Shown here piece after piece: positions 1 to 8,531 of a stretch of 64,000 bases of DNA (position 1 is its first letter; every line of letters begins with the position of its first letter). The position numbers and the translations under genes were made by a program. Origin of the DNA: Ignavibacteriota bacterium (lineage in GTDB: Bacteria; Bacteroidota; Ignavibacteria; UBA10030; UBA6906). Location of the stretch: the NCBI GenBank assembly GCA_016707525.1, contig JADJHP010000001.1:310001-374000 (forward strand). The letters run 5' to 3'. Below the pieces are notes generated by a model. The model worked only from the letters and a program-made list of their open reading frames with translations. It was not told where the DNA came from and searched no databases.

Positions 1-181
1 CGGCCCGGTCCGTATCGAGAACAACGTCAGGACACTACCGGGGACCACGATTTCTCCGTATCTTGCAAGGGTGCGGGCTGGGTCGGTTGTGGGCTACGCC
101 CCGCCGCCGGTGAAGTTGCCGGATCCGCCTCCAGAAAAGAGCTGAAGCGGTCATTTCTACGTTCACTACAGGAGTACACCA
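1..181. other. Leader region upstream of the RRM gene, no gene seen
   Basis: No convincing coding frame lies here. The antisense frame that runs through it continues into the next two genes and looks like no known family. The stretch ends with an AGGAG ribosome binding site about seven bases before the RRM start codon, so the right part is probably its 5' untranslated leader. Confidence 0.4.
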
Positions 182-562
182 ATGCATATCCATGTTGCCA
201 ATCTTCCACGCGAGATCGACGAAAAGAAGCTTGCGGATCTGTTCAAGCCGTACGGGCCGCTCGCTTCCACCCGCATCGATCTGGACCGCGTGACCGGAAA
301 GCCGACAGGCTTTGCCGAAGTAGAGATCGCGGATGACGAGCAGGGAAAGAAGGCGATCGAAGGCCTGCATGGTACGAAGCTGACGGACTACCCGCTCTCG
401 TTGAAGGACATCACCGCTCCGAAGGCCGATGAGAAGCAGCATGGCGGGGTGAGTGGACACGGGAAGAAGACCGAGGGAGGTGCGCGCGGAGGTGCACGCG
501 GGCAGGGTGCACGTGGACCCAGCTTTCAGGCGCCCCGGCGGGGAGGCCAGCGCGGTGCATAG
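182..562 (+). CDS. RNA recognition motif (RRM) RNA-binding protein
   Basis: A 126-residue protein with one RRM domain at residues 1-80. RNP2 is seen as IHVANL near the start and RNP1 as the GFAEVEI segment around residue 43. The tail (about 90-126) is rich in Gly, Arg and Gln and contains RGGARGQGARG-type stretches, as in small bacterial and cyanobacterial glycine-rich RNA-binding proteins, which are often cold-induced. It probably binds single-stranded RNA in the cytoplasm; the target is unknown. The start is supported by an AGGAG site seven bases upstream. It stands first in a plus-strand run with the MBL hydrolase. Confidence 0.9.
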   Translation: MHIHVANLPREIDEKKLADLFKPYGPLASTRIDLDRVTGKPTGFAEVEIADDEQGKKAIEGLHGTKLTDYPLSLKDITAPKADEKQHGGVSGHGKKTEGGARGGARGQGARGPSFQAPRRGGQRGA

Positions 563-601
563 GCAGCGTTGTTCTGTCACAGCCGCCGGGAGTGCACGCT
601 G

Positions 602-1432
602 ATGCATGTGTGCGTTCTCGGGAGTTCGAGTGCGGGCAATTGTACGGTGATCTGGGAAGAGCACCGTGCACTGCTCGTCGATTGCGGTTTCAGCCAGCGG
701 TATATCAGCCGGCACCTGCGACCACTCGGCCTCACCCTCCGGGAGGTCGAGGGCGTGGTGATCACGCACGCCCATGCGGATCACGTGCTTGCTCAAACGC
801 TTGTGGGGTTCCTCGCCCTGCGGATCCCCGTCCATGCGCCCCCGTCGATACTGCAGGTTCTCGCCGAGCAGTATCGTGATGTGCGAAAGGTTCAGGGCAC
901 CCCGCTTCTCCGGCCCATGCACAGCGCAAGGACAGAGATCGGCCCATTCCTCGTGAACGCGTTCCCGGTCCCGCATGATGCCGCGGGAGGGTGCTTCTCG
1001 TATACGGTCCACCTGGACTCCCTCGCGGGAAGTGCCAAGGCGACCATCGCGACGGATCTCGGCTATGTTCCCGATGGGCTGGTCGCGCATTGTGCGAATT
1101 CCCATGTCCTGGTGGTGGAGTCGAACCATGACCCGGTGATGCTCGCGACATCGCAACGGCCCGACTGGCTCAAGGACCGGATCCGCACCATCGGCCATCT
1201 CTCCAACGAGCAATCAGGCAAGTTCGTCCGCGATATCCTTTCTGCTTCCTCGTTCTATCCGGAAGCGGTGGTGCTCGCGCATGTCAGCAAGGACTGCAAT
1301 ACCAACGCCCGGGCCGTGGATTCGATGGCGCTGGCCCTGCGGGATCACGGTGCGGGGAGTGTCCGGGTACTGGAAACGTTCCGGCATGAGCCGAACGAGG
1401 CAGTGTCCTGTTTCCGGGCGATGAACTCATGA
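602..1432 (+). CDS. MBL-fold metallo-hydrolase (WalJ/YycJ-like)
   Basis: A 276-residue metallo-beta-lactamase-fold protein. The zinc motif H-x-H-x-D-H is at residues 56-61 (THAHADH), preceded by the strand LLVDCG. The N-terminal GSSSAGN segment is typical of the YycJ/WalJ group of putative exonucleases or phosphodiesterases. The frame stays open to an upstream TTG at 569, but the ATG at 602 begins right at the conserved first strand and is preferred. The last bases overlap the msrA reading frame (ATGA). The exact substrate cannot be told from sequence. Confidence 0.88.
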   Translation: MHVCVLGSSSAGNCTVIWEEHRALLVDCGFSQRYISRHLRPLGLTLREVEGVVITHAHADHVLAQTLVGFLALRIPVHAPPSILQVLAEQYRDVRKVQGTPLLRPMHSARTEIGPFLVNAFPVPHDAAGGCFSYTVHLDSLAGSAKATIATDLGYVPDGLVAHCANSHVLVVESNHDPVMLATSQRPDWLKDRIRTIGHLSNEQSGKFVRDILSASSFYPEAVVLAHVSKDCNTNARAVDSMALALRDHGAGSVRVLETFRHEPNEAVSCFRAMNS

Positions 1433-1455
1433 CCCCGCAAACGTGTTATATCTCT

Positions 1456-2040
1456 ATGAGAACACTGATCCTTATCCTCGTGATCCTGGCCTTCCCGATG
1501 GGCGCGCCGGGGCAACCGAACGGACATGCGGCCATGGAGAAAGCGACATTGGGTGCAGGATGTTTCTGGTGTGTGGAAGCGGTCTTTGAACGCCTCGATG
1601 GTGTGCAGTCGGTGATGGCCGGCTATGCTGGCGGGCATGTCAAGAACCCGACCTATGATCAGGTGTGTACCGGGACCACCGGCCATGCCGAAGTGGCCGA
1701 GATCACGTTCGACCCGAAAAAGATCTCGTACGAGAAACTGCTCGAGATGTTCTGGCGCGCGCACGACCCGACGACCCTGAACCGGCAGGGAGCCGATCAG
1801 GGGACCCAGTACCGCTCGGTGATCTTCACGCATTCCCCGGAACAACGCGCTACGGCCGAGAGGTCGCGTGCAGCGGCCGGGAAGGATTTCGACGACCCGA
1901 TCGTCACGGAGATCCAGGACCTCGATGTGCTCTATCCGGCGGAGAATTACCATCAGGATTATTTCAGGAACCATCCCGATGCTCCGTATTGCAGATTCGT
2001 CATCCATCCCAAACTCAAGAAGCTCCATCTGACCGACTAG
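1456..2040 (+). CDS. msrA: Peptide-methionine (S)-S-oxide reductase, exported
   Basis: MsrA reduces methionine-S-sulfoxide in damaged proteins, using thioredoxin or a similar donor. The catalytic GCFWC motif lies at about residues 35-39, followed by the usual VEAVFERLDGV segment, and the YAGG, TGHAE and GTQYRS family blocks are all present. The first 20 residues form a hydrophobic signal peptide, so the enzyme probably acts in the periplasm. An alternative ATG at 1429 overlaps the previous stop, but the signal peptide argues for 1456. At 194 residues it is of normal length. Confidence 0.93.
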   Translation: MRTLILILVILAFPMGAPGQPNGHAAMEKATLGAGCFWCVEAVFERLDGVQSVMAGYAGGHVKNPTYDQVCTGTTGHAEVAEITFDPKKISYEKLLEMFWRAHDPTTLNRQGADQGTQYRSVIFTHSPEQRATAERSRAAAGKDFDDPIVTEIQDLDVLYPAENYHQDYFRNHPDAPYCRFVIHPKLKKLHLTD

Positions 2041-2069
2041 GGTCGGCCATGGAACAAGGAGACCGTCGC

Positions 2070-2876
2070 ATGCAACTGTTCACGAAAAGCGTTCTTGTCG
2101 TTACCGTCCTTGCACTGGTCCTGGTGGCCTGCAGCACGGTGCCGATCACCGGCAGAAAGCAGCTCAGCCTCATACCCGCGGGGGAGATGCTTGGCATGAG
2201 TTATCAGGAGTACGGCGCATTCCTGAAGGCCAATCCGCTGAGTACGAACCAGCAGCAGACCGCCATGGTCCGCGGCGTCGGCGTGAAGATCCAGCATGCT
2301 GTGGAAAGCTACATGCAGCAGAATGGGTACGGCGATGCGTTGAAAGATTACAAGTGGGAGTTCAATCTCGTCGAGAGCAAGGAAGTGAACGCCTGGTGCA
2401 TGCCGGGCGGGAAGGTCGTGTTCTATACAGGCATCCTGCCGATCACGAAGACCGAAGCGGGTCTCGCCGTGGTCATGGGCCATGAGGTCGCGCACGCGAT
2501 CGCAGAGCACGGGAACGAACGGATGAGCCAGGGGCTCATCGCCCAGTATGGAGCGGCGGCGTTGTCGGCGGCGTTGGCGAAGAAGCCGGAAGAAACGAAG
2601 AACCTGTGGATGACGGTCTACGGGGTAGGCGCGCAATACGGGGCGCTCCTGCCGTTCGGCCGGACACAGGAGAGTGAAGCGGACCACCTCGGACTGGTGT
2701 TCATGGCGATGGCAGGGTACGATCCGCATGAGGCGGTCGCGTTCTGGCAGCGGATGTCCGCTGCCAGCGGCGGCCAGGCCCCCCCCGAGTTCATGAGCAC
2801 GCATCCCTCGGATGAGACCCGCATCGCCAACCTGACGAAGTTGATCCCCGATGCCATGAAGTACTACAAGAAGTGA
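2070..2876 (+). CDS. M48 family metalloprotease, lipoprotein (LoiP/Oma1-like)
   Basis: A 268-residue zinc endopeptidase. A lipoprotein signal ends at Cys21 (LVACS), so the protein is membrane anchored. The zinc-binding HEVAH is at residues 138-142 and the third ligand is in the later ESEADHLG segment. This is the periplasmic quality-control type of M48 protease (YggG/LoiP, BepA family). An AAGGAG site sits ahead of the ATG at 2070. The gene ends flush against the converging DUF4126 gene with no space for a terminator. Confidence 0.92.
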   Translation: MQLFTKSVLVVTVLALVLVACSTVPITGRKQLSLIPAGEMLGMSYQEYGAFLKANPLSTNQQQTAMVRGVGVKIQHAVESYMQQNGYGDALKDYKWEFNLVESKEVNAWCMPGGKVVFYTGILPITKTEAGLAVVMGHEVAHAIAEHGNERMSQGLIAQYGAAALSAALAKKPEETKNLWMTVYGVGAQYGALLPFGRTQESEADHLGLVFMAMAGYDPHEAVAFWQRMSAASGGQAPPEFMSTHPSDETRIANLTKLIPDAMKYYKK

Positions 2877-3458
2877 TCACCCCCGTTTGACCTGGCGCGC
2901 CGGTCTGCTGAACAGGAGCCGGCGCGCTACGAGGAAGATCCCGATGGCCAGCAACGCCATAACGCCCGCCACTACTGCCGGTACCAGTATCCCCAGTATC
3001 ACCGTGATGACAGAACCACCGAGTTCCATGGTCGCAAGGGCCGGATTGCCGAGGCCGGCGGTGAATGTGGACGACTTCAGGCGAAGGAATGCCGTCGCCC
3101 CCTGAAGGATGCCTGCGATGCCTCCGCCACCCATGAGGGCGAGCGACCAACGGACCAGGGGAGGGAGGTCCGTGATCACCGACGCGGAGATGACGGTGCC
3201 GGCGATGACCGCCGCAGGCGCTGCTATCGTGTCCAACGCATTGTCGACCCACGGCACATAGTACGCCCCCACCTCGGCGATCGTTGCCGTGCCGAACGCG
3301 ATCATCGATGGGATCGTGCCGATCCAGGCGAACCCCGGGGTGAGGTGGACAACATCCGTGTAACCACCAATGCTGAGCGCAAGGAGGGGAACAAAGACCC
3401 GGAACCCCGCCGCTGCGCTGAGAGCGATACCCAGTGCGATGCTCAGCGCTGTTTCCAA
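2877..3458 (-). CDS. DUF4126 family membrane protein
   Basis: A 193-residue, strongly hydrophobic protein with about five or six membrane segments and many small residues (SAAAGFRVF, GGGGIAGILQG). It matches the DUF4126 family, whose function is not known. The start codon is TTG at 3458, supported by a strong AAGGAGG site nine bases upstream. Its last codon abuts the end of the converging M48 gene. Confidence 0.82.
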   Translation of the reverse strand: METALSIALGIALSAAAGFRVFVPLLALSIGGYTDVVHLTPGFAWIGTIPSMIAFGTATIAEVGAYYVPWVDNALDTIAAPAAVIAGTVISASVITDLPPLVRWSLALMGGGGIAGILQGATAFLRLKSSTFTAGLGNPALATMELGGSVITVILGILVPAVVAGVMALLAIGIFLVARRLLFSRPARQVKRG

Positions 3459-3476
3459 CGGTTCAATCCTCCTTGA

Positions 3477-4064
3477 TCACCTGTTATTCAGCAGCTTGCC
3501 GAGCAAACTGCTGACATCATCCACCACATTGCCGTCTTTGTTCTGATCGAGCATCCCGAGCAGGGAACCCATGATATCCGGCTGTGGCTGCTGAACGGCC
3601 TGCGCCTCACCTTGCAGGAACTGCGACAGTCCACCTGCATCGAGGCCTTCCTGCGCCGACTTCTTGCCAAGCGCGCCCATGACCAGCGGGGCAAGCATCT
3701 CGAGCACCTGGCCTGCCTGCGCGCCATCAACCCCGGCCACCTGGCCGATCGACGATTGTACATTCGATTGCTGATCGCCGAGGACGTGACGGAGGATACC
3801 GGCACCCGGCCCTTGCTGCGAGGATCCGAGGAAGCCGAGGACATCGTCCAGTACCGAGCCGTCATGGTCCTTGCTCAAGGCGCCCTGCAGGGCGGTCGCA
3901 CCCGACGGCGAGGCCGAGTTGCGGGCGAGCGCACCGACGAGCAACGGGATCGCGGCCTGGACGATACGGCCGGTGGTGTTGGGGTTGAGGCCGAGCTTGG
4001 AGCTGATCTGATCGACCGCCCCGCGCCCGAGCGACCCGGCGAGGATCTCCAACAATGCACTCAT
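3477..4064 (-). CDS. DUF937 domain protein
   Basis: A 195-residue soluble protein with a DUF937-type N-terminal half, seen in the ISSKLGLNPN and AIPLLVGALARN segments. The C-terminal half is rich in Gln, Gly and Leu, and ends in a DQNKDGNVVDDV segment that resembles an EF-hand calcium loop (D-x-N-x-D-G). Its function is unknown. It lies 18 bases upstream of the DUF4126 gene on the same strand and is probably co-transcribed with it. Confidence 0.8.
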   Translation of the reverse strand: MSALLEILAGSLGRGAVDQISSKLGLNPNTTGRIVQAAIPLLVGALARNSASPSGATALQGALSKDHDGSVLDDVLGFLGSSQQGPGAGILRHVLGDQQSNVQSSIGQVAGVDGAQAGQVLEMLAPLVMGALGKKSAQEGLDAGGLSQFLQGEAQAVQQPQPDIMGSLLGMLDQNKDGNVVDDVSSLLGKLLNNR

Positions 4065-4142
4065 ATCATGTACTCCTGTTCAAAGAGGAGAAGGGTCCGT
4101 TCCGCGACCCGGAACGGATCGCGGAACGGACGGGAACTTGCA

Positions 4143-4595
4143 TCATTGCACCTGGAATGCGGTCGAGCGCGGTGCACCGCCATTGAGGGTAACGTCGAGG
4201 CGATAGTCACCTGTCGGCCACCCCTTTGCACGTTCGATGAAGAACTGGGTGTTGTTGGTGCCGGGCTGCACGAGGGCAATGGTGTCCGACTTGACAATCT
4301 GGTTCGTCTTCACGTACCACCATGTAGCTGCCACGGCATTGCCAGGCACGGCGTTCGCGGTCTTGACGAGTGCATTGATCCGATCCTTCGGCTTGAAGGC
4401 CGTGGTGGGCTCTACGGCATTCCATGAAGCATCAAATCCCTTTGCCAGGACCACATCGGCGATGGAAGGCGCCGGCGGGGCAGGAGGCGGAGCTTCCTGC
4501 ACGACGGGCTTCGGTTCTTCTTTCTTGCCGCAACCAACGAATGCGACCGTCGCCGAGAGAGCGATGATCATGAGGAACAGCAATGAGCGGGTCAT
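4143..4595 (-). CDS. Small lipoprotein, function unknown
   Basis: A 150-residue protein with a lipoprotein signal ending at Cys22 (FVGCGKKEEP), followed by a Pro/Ala-rich linker (residues 28-50). A compact beta-rich domain follows (WWYVKTNQIV, YRLDVTLNG), similar in feel to domains of small periplasmic lipoproteins that bind or present ligands. The start at 4595 is supported by AGAAGG seven bases upstream; an in-frame ATG further out (4619) lacks such a site. No family is recognised with confidence. Confidence 0.72.
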   Translation of the reverse strand: MTRSLLFLMIIALSATVAFVGCGKKEEPKPVVQEAPPPAPPAPSIADVVLAKGFDASWNAVEPTTAFKPKDRINALVKTANAVPGNAVAATWWYVKTNQIVKSDTIALVQPGTNNTQFFIERAKGWPTGDYRLDVTLNGGAPRSTAFQVQ

Positions 4596-4624
4596 AGCAT
4601 CACCTTCTGTGGATGACAATGTGG

Positions 4625-4858
4625 TTACGGGATGATGAATTCCTGTCCGGGGCGGATCAGATCGGGATTCTTGATCTTATCCTTGTTCGCCTCGTAGATC
4701 TTTTTCCACTGCTTGGCATCTTTGTACATCAGCTTGGCGATCTTGGAAAGGGAATCGCCCGCTTTGACCACGTACGTCCGCGGTTCGCCGGACGTTGTCG
4801 CCCCGCTGGTCACATCAGAAAAATCGATGGGACCATCCGATCCGGGATGAGGAGGCAT
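4625..4858 (-). CDS. LysM domain protein
   Basis: A 77-residue protein that is almost entirely one LysM domain: TYVVKAGDSLSKIAKLMY followed by W, I..AN and LIRPGQEFIIP. LysM binds peptidoglycan or other GlcNAc polymers. No signal peptide is visible from the preferred start, which has AGGAG seven bases upstream, so export is uncertain. Similar short proteins resemble the BON/LysM protein YgaU. It lies just upstream of the small lipoprotein gene on the same strand. Confidence 0.85.
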   Translation of the reverse strand: MPPHPGSDGPIDFSDVTSGATTSGEPRTYVVKAGDSLSKIAKLMYKDAKQWKKIYEANKDKIKNPDLIRPGQEFIIP

Positions 4859-5005
4859 GGGAATTCTCCTGGCTAGTGTGAAGGAATGGATGATGGATTG
4901 CACGGTGTGGCGGGCGGCAGCAATGAGAAGCCCCGCCGTTGTAACAGCGAATGTGTCCTGGACGTTCCCCCGGCACCTTCCATGATGGAGGGCAGGGGAG
5001 CGATG

Positions 5006-6028
5006 TCATGCCTTCCGGAGCAGCCCCTGTGCGGCCATGGCTTCAGCGATCTGTACGGCGTTGGTCGCCGCCCCTTTCCTCAGATTGTCCGAAACGATCC
5101 AGAGCGACAGGCCGTTGGGGACGGTCGCATCAAGGCGGAGCCGTCCGACGAACACCTCGTCTTTGCCACCGGCATTCCTGGGCATGGGGTAGTGCTTCTG
5201 CGAGGGGTCGTCCTGCAAGATAACACCCGGCGCGGTCCGGAGCAACTCCCGTGCCGCAGCAAGTGTTAAGGGACGGGCGCACTCGATCGTGACCGCTTCG
5301 CTATGACCGCCGACCACGGGGACGCGCACACAGGTGGCGTTGACCTTGATCGATGGGTCCTCCATGATCTTCACGGTCTCCCGCATCATCTTGATCTCTT
5401 CCCTGGTATAGCCATCGGCTTCGAACTCATCGATGTGCGGGATCAGATTCAATGCGATAGGGTGCGGGAATTTCGGCGGGTTCAGCGTCTCGCCGCGCAT
5501 CTCCGCCATCAGCTGCTCATATCCGCGCTGGCCGGCGCCGGTCACGGACTGATAGGTGGCAACGACGACCCGCGTGATCCCGAACGCGTCGTGGAGAGGC
5601 TTCAGCGCCACCACCATCTGGATCGTGGAGCAGTTGGGATTCGCGATGATGCCGTGATGACGCTGCAATGCGCCCGGGTTGACCTCGGGGACGACAAGCG
5701 GGATGTCCGGGTCGGTGCGGAACGCACTGCTGTTGTCGATGACCACCGTGCCGAACTTCACCGCAATGGGCGAGAAGGTGCGGCTCACCGACGCCCCGGC
5801 GGAGAAGAGCGCGACCCCGGCGCGGGCATCGCGGAGTGCGGCTTCCGATAATTCCTGTACGGGGATGTCCTGCCCGCGGAACTTCACGGTGTATCCGGCG
5901 GAGCGGGCCGAGGCCATGGGTATGAGCCGGGCAACAGGGAAGTTCCGTTCTTCGAGAACCTGGATCATCGTGCGCCCGACCATGCCGGTCGCGCCGGCGA
6001 CGATCACCGTATATCCTTTCGCTTCCAT
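5006..6028 (-). CDS. asd: Aspartate-semialdehyde dehydrogenase
   Basis: A 340-residue enzyme that reduces aspartyl phosphate to aspartate semialdehyde with NADPH. The N-terminal nucleotide site is GATGMVG, and the catalytic Cys is in the NPNCSTIQM motif. The later VPVVGGHSEAV segment holds the substrate-binding His. It overlaps the end of the aspartokinase gene, so the two first steps of the aspartate family are translated together. It is the last gene of the SAM-riboswitch-led operon. Confidence 0.95.
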   Translation of the reverse strand: MEAKGYTVIVAGATGMVGRTMIQVLEERNFPVARLIPMASARSAGYTVKFRGQDIPVQELSEAALRDARAGVALFSAGASVSRTFSPIAVKFGTVVIDNSSAFRTDPDIPLVVPEVNPGALQRHHGIIANPNCSTIQMVVALKPLHDAFGITRVVVATYQSVTGAGQRGYEQLMAEMRGETLNPPKFPHPIALNLIPHIDEFEADGYTREEIKMMRETVKIMEDPSIKVNATCVRVPVVGGHSEAVTIECARPLTLAAARELLRTAPGVILQDDPSQKHYPMPRNAGGKDEVFVGRLRLDATVPNGLSLWIVSDNLRKGAATNAVQIAEAMAAQGLLRKA

Positions 6029-7422
6029 CAGTCAAAGATCTCCGGGTCCGGGTTGCCGTTATCAAAGAACTCCGCATGCAGTGCCTGTACCGCGATCGGC
6101 ACATTGCTTTCGTCGATCACAAAGCTCAGGTTGATCTCGGATGCCCCCTGGGAGATCATGTTGATGTTCACGTTGAGCCTGCTGAGCGGCAGGAGGATGC
6201 GGGCCGCGACGCCGATACTGTTCCTCAGATTGTCGCCGACCACACACACGATCGCCTTGCCGCCATCGACCGTCACCGTGGAGAACTGGCGGAGTTCCTC
6301 CAGGATCTCGCTGAGGTGGGACACATCGTTCACCGTCACCGACACGCTGACGTCCGACGTGGCCACCGTGTGGACGACGGTGCGGTACTTATGGAAGACG
6401 TCGAAGATGTTCTCCAGGAACCCGTGCGCCATGAACATGCGGGTGGAGACGATGCTGATCAGGGAGATGCTCTCTTTGTACGCCACGGATTTGATGGTGC
6501 AGTGCTGCGCGGTATCCGGGCGGGCAACGATGCGTGTGCCGGGCGACGACGGCCGGTGCGAATTCAACACCAGGACCGGGATGTTCTTTTCGATGGCGGG
6601 GAGGATGGTCTCCGGATGGAGGACCCTCGCACCGAAGTAGGCAAGCTCGGACGCCTCGCGGAACGACATGATGCGGATGCGCCGCGCGTTCTTGATGATC
6701 GACGGGTCTGCGGTGAGAATGCCGTCCACATCGGTCCAGATCTGGATCTCGTTCGCATCCATCAGGGCACCGATGAGCGCCGCGGAGTGGTCCGAACCCC
6801 CACGCCCGATGGTGGTCGTGATCCCGGTGGGTGTGGAGCCGATGAAGCCCTGCGTGACGACGACCTTGCCGTCGTTCAGCAACGGGCGGACGTTCTGCTG
6901 CAATCGTTCGGCCGTGGCAACGAGGTCGGGGGCGGCTTTCGTGAACTGGGCGTTGGTGACCATGAAGGTGCGTGCATCCACCAGTGCCGCCGGCGTCCCC
7001 GCATGGCGGAGGTAGGCCTCGAAAATGAGTGTCGAGAACCGTTCGCCGTACGACGCAAGGAGGTCCAGGGACCGGTTGGTCAGTTCACCGAGGATGCTGA
7101 TCCCGCGGACGAGCGCGAGCAGCTCGCGTGCCCAGACATCGATGGCGGCCTGCACCTCGGTGCGTTGCGCCGGCGGCAGAAGCTCTTCCATGATCCCGGT
7201 ATGCCGCGTGATGATGGTCCGCACGATCCCCGCGGCCTCTTCGGCATTCCCTTCGGATGCTACCGTGCCGATGCGCAGGAGTTGATTCGTGACGCCGGAG
7301 CAGGCGGACAGGACGACACAGGTCGAGGTTCCCGCGCTGTTCCGGATGATATCTCTGACCCGGCGCATGGCCTCCGCACTTTCAACGGAGGTGCCGCCGA
7401 ACTTCATGACGATGAGACTCAT
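6028..7422 (-). CDS. Aspartate kinase
   Basis: A 464-residue monofunctional aspartokinase. It starts with the signature KFGGTSV, has the GRGGSDHSAALIG catalytic segment near the middle and two C-terminal ACT domains (from about residue 315), which usually bind lysine, threonine or another end product. Position in a methionine operon suggests a methionine-dedicated isozyme. It is not fused to homoserine dehydrogenase, unlike ThrA/MetL, and no homoserine dehydrogenase is present in this window. It overlaps metX by four bases (ATGA). Confidence 0.94.
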   Translation of the reverse strand: MSLIVMKFGGTSVESAEAMRRVRDIIRNSAGTSTCVVLSACSGVTNQLLRIGTVASEGNAEEAAGIVRTIITRHTGIMEELLPPAQRTEVQAAIDVWARELLALVRGISILGELTNRSLDLLASYGERFSTLIFEAYLRHAGTPAALVDARTFMVTNAQFTKAAPDLVATAERLQQNVRPLLNDGKVVVTQGFIGSTPTGITTTIGRGGSDHSAALIGALMDANEIQIWTDVDGILTADPSIIKNARRIRIMSFREASELAYFGARVLHPETILPAIEKNIPVLVLNSHRPSSPGTRIVARPDTAQHCTIKSVAYKESISLISIVSTRMFMAHGFLENIFDVFHKYRTVVHTVATSDVSVSVTVNDVSHLSEILEELRQFSTVTVDGGKAIVCVVGDNLRNSIGVAARILLPLSRLNVNINMISQGASEINLSFVIDESNVPIAVQALHAEFFDNGNPDPEIFD

Positions 7423-8531
7423 TGTATCTCCTTCAGAAACTCATGAACGAACGGACCGAGCTGCTCATAGGCGATCAGGAACGCATCGTGTCCGTCGGGT
7501 GAATCGATCTCCCGGTACGTTGAACGGGGGAGCGCCGTTGCGATGGCCTGCTGTTCGTGTGCGGGGTAAAGGATGTCGGATGAAATGCCGACGTTGAGGG
7601 ACGGCACGCGGATCGAACCAAGGACATCGGCCAGTGGCGCTCGCCCTGCCGCAACGTCGTGCGCATCCATTGCCCGGGTGATGTACAGGTACGTGTTCGC
7701 ATCGAACCTGGCCACCAGCTTCTCGCCCTGGTAGCGCAGGTAATTCTCCACTTCGAACCTTCGTTCCCGGCCGCCGGGACCCGCGGCGGCGACAGTGCGG
7801 TGGAACCTCCGTGTGAACGAGATGTCGCTCCGGTAGGTGATCATCGCGATCTGACGCGCAAGGGAAAGCCCGGCCGCGGGCTGTGCCGATGGATCGTACT
7901 CGCCGTCACGCCAGGCCGGGTCCATCATGATCGCCTGTCGCGTCAGGTCGTTCAATCCGATGCACCAGGCGGAATGCTGCGCCGCTGTAGCGATGGGAAT
8001 GATCGAGCGGACCATGGCCGGGTAGCACAGCGGCCACTCCAGGACCTGCATACCACCCAGCGACCCACCGATGACTGAGACAAGACTCTTCACACCGAGG
8101 TGGTCCAGCAATCCTTTCTGCACATGGACCATGTCGCGGACGGTGTATGCGGGGAAGGACATCGTGTACCGCTTTCCGGTGCGCGGGTTGATCGACGTGG
8201 GGCCGGTGGTGCCGTAGCATCCGCCCAGGAAGTTCGATGCGATCACGCAATAGCGGTCGGTGTCGAGCGGCCGGCCCGGGCCGATCATCGGGTCCCACCA
8301 GCCGACCGAGCGTGGATCGGGAGACGACAGCCCCGCCGCATGGGCGTTGCCGGTGAGGGCATGACATACCAGAATGGCGTTGTCGCCCGCGGCGTTGAGC
8401 GTGCCGTAGGTCTCATAGGCGACCGTGAGGTCGGGCAACGAGGCACACGCCCCGGGCGTATCAAGGAATCCGCCCGGGAAGAACGTGACACTGCGTGTCC
8501 CGACGATCTCGCCACCCTGGTGCGACGTCAT
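7419..8531 (-). CDS. metX: Homoserine O-acetyltransferase
   Basis: A 370-residue alpha/beta-hydrolase-fold acetyltransferase that activates homoserine with acetyl-CoA for methionine synthesis. The nucleophile Ser157 is in GGSLGGMQ. The family block NFLGGCYGTTGP is present, as are the acid (SDILYP) and the catalytic His (GHDAFL) near the end. The frame is open further upstream, but the ATG at 8531 overlaps the metY stop by four bases and starts at the family's normal N-terminus. Confidence 0.93.
   Translation of the reverse strand: MTSHQGGEIVGTRSVTFFPGGFLDTPGACASLPDLTVAYETYGTLNAAGDNAILVCHALTGNAHAAGLSSPDPRSVGWWDPMIGPGRPLDTDRYCVIASNFLGGCYGTTGPTSINPRTGKRYTMSFPAYTVRDMVHVQKGLLDHLGVKSLVSVIGGSLGGMQVLEWPLCYPAMVRSIIPIATAAQHSAWCIGLNDLTRQAIMMDPAWRDGEYDPSAQPAAGLSLARQIAMITYRSDISFTRRFHRTVAAAGPGGRERRFEVENYLRYQGEKLVARFDANTYLYITRAMDAHDVAAGRAPLADVLGSIRVPSLNVGISSDILYPAHEQQAIATALPRSTYREIDSPDGHDAFLIAYEQLGPFVHEFLKEIQ

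Noticed and set aside
35..1213. Long minus-strand frame of 392 residues opposite the RRM and MBL genes
   Set aside because: It has no recognisable domain, lies antisense to two well-supported genes, and its composition (many His, Arg and Asp) is typical of shadow frames in GC-rich DNA.
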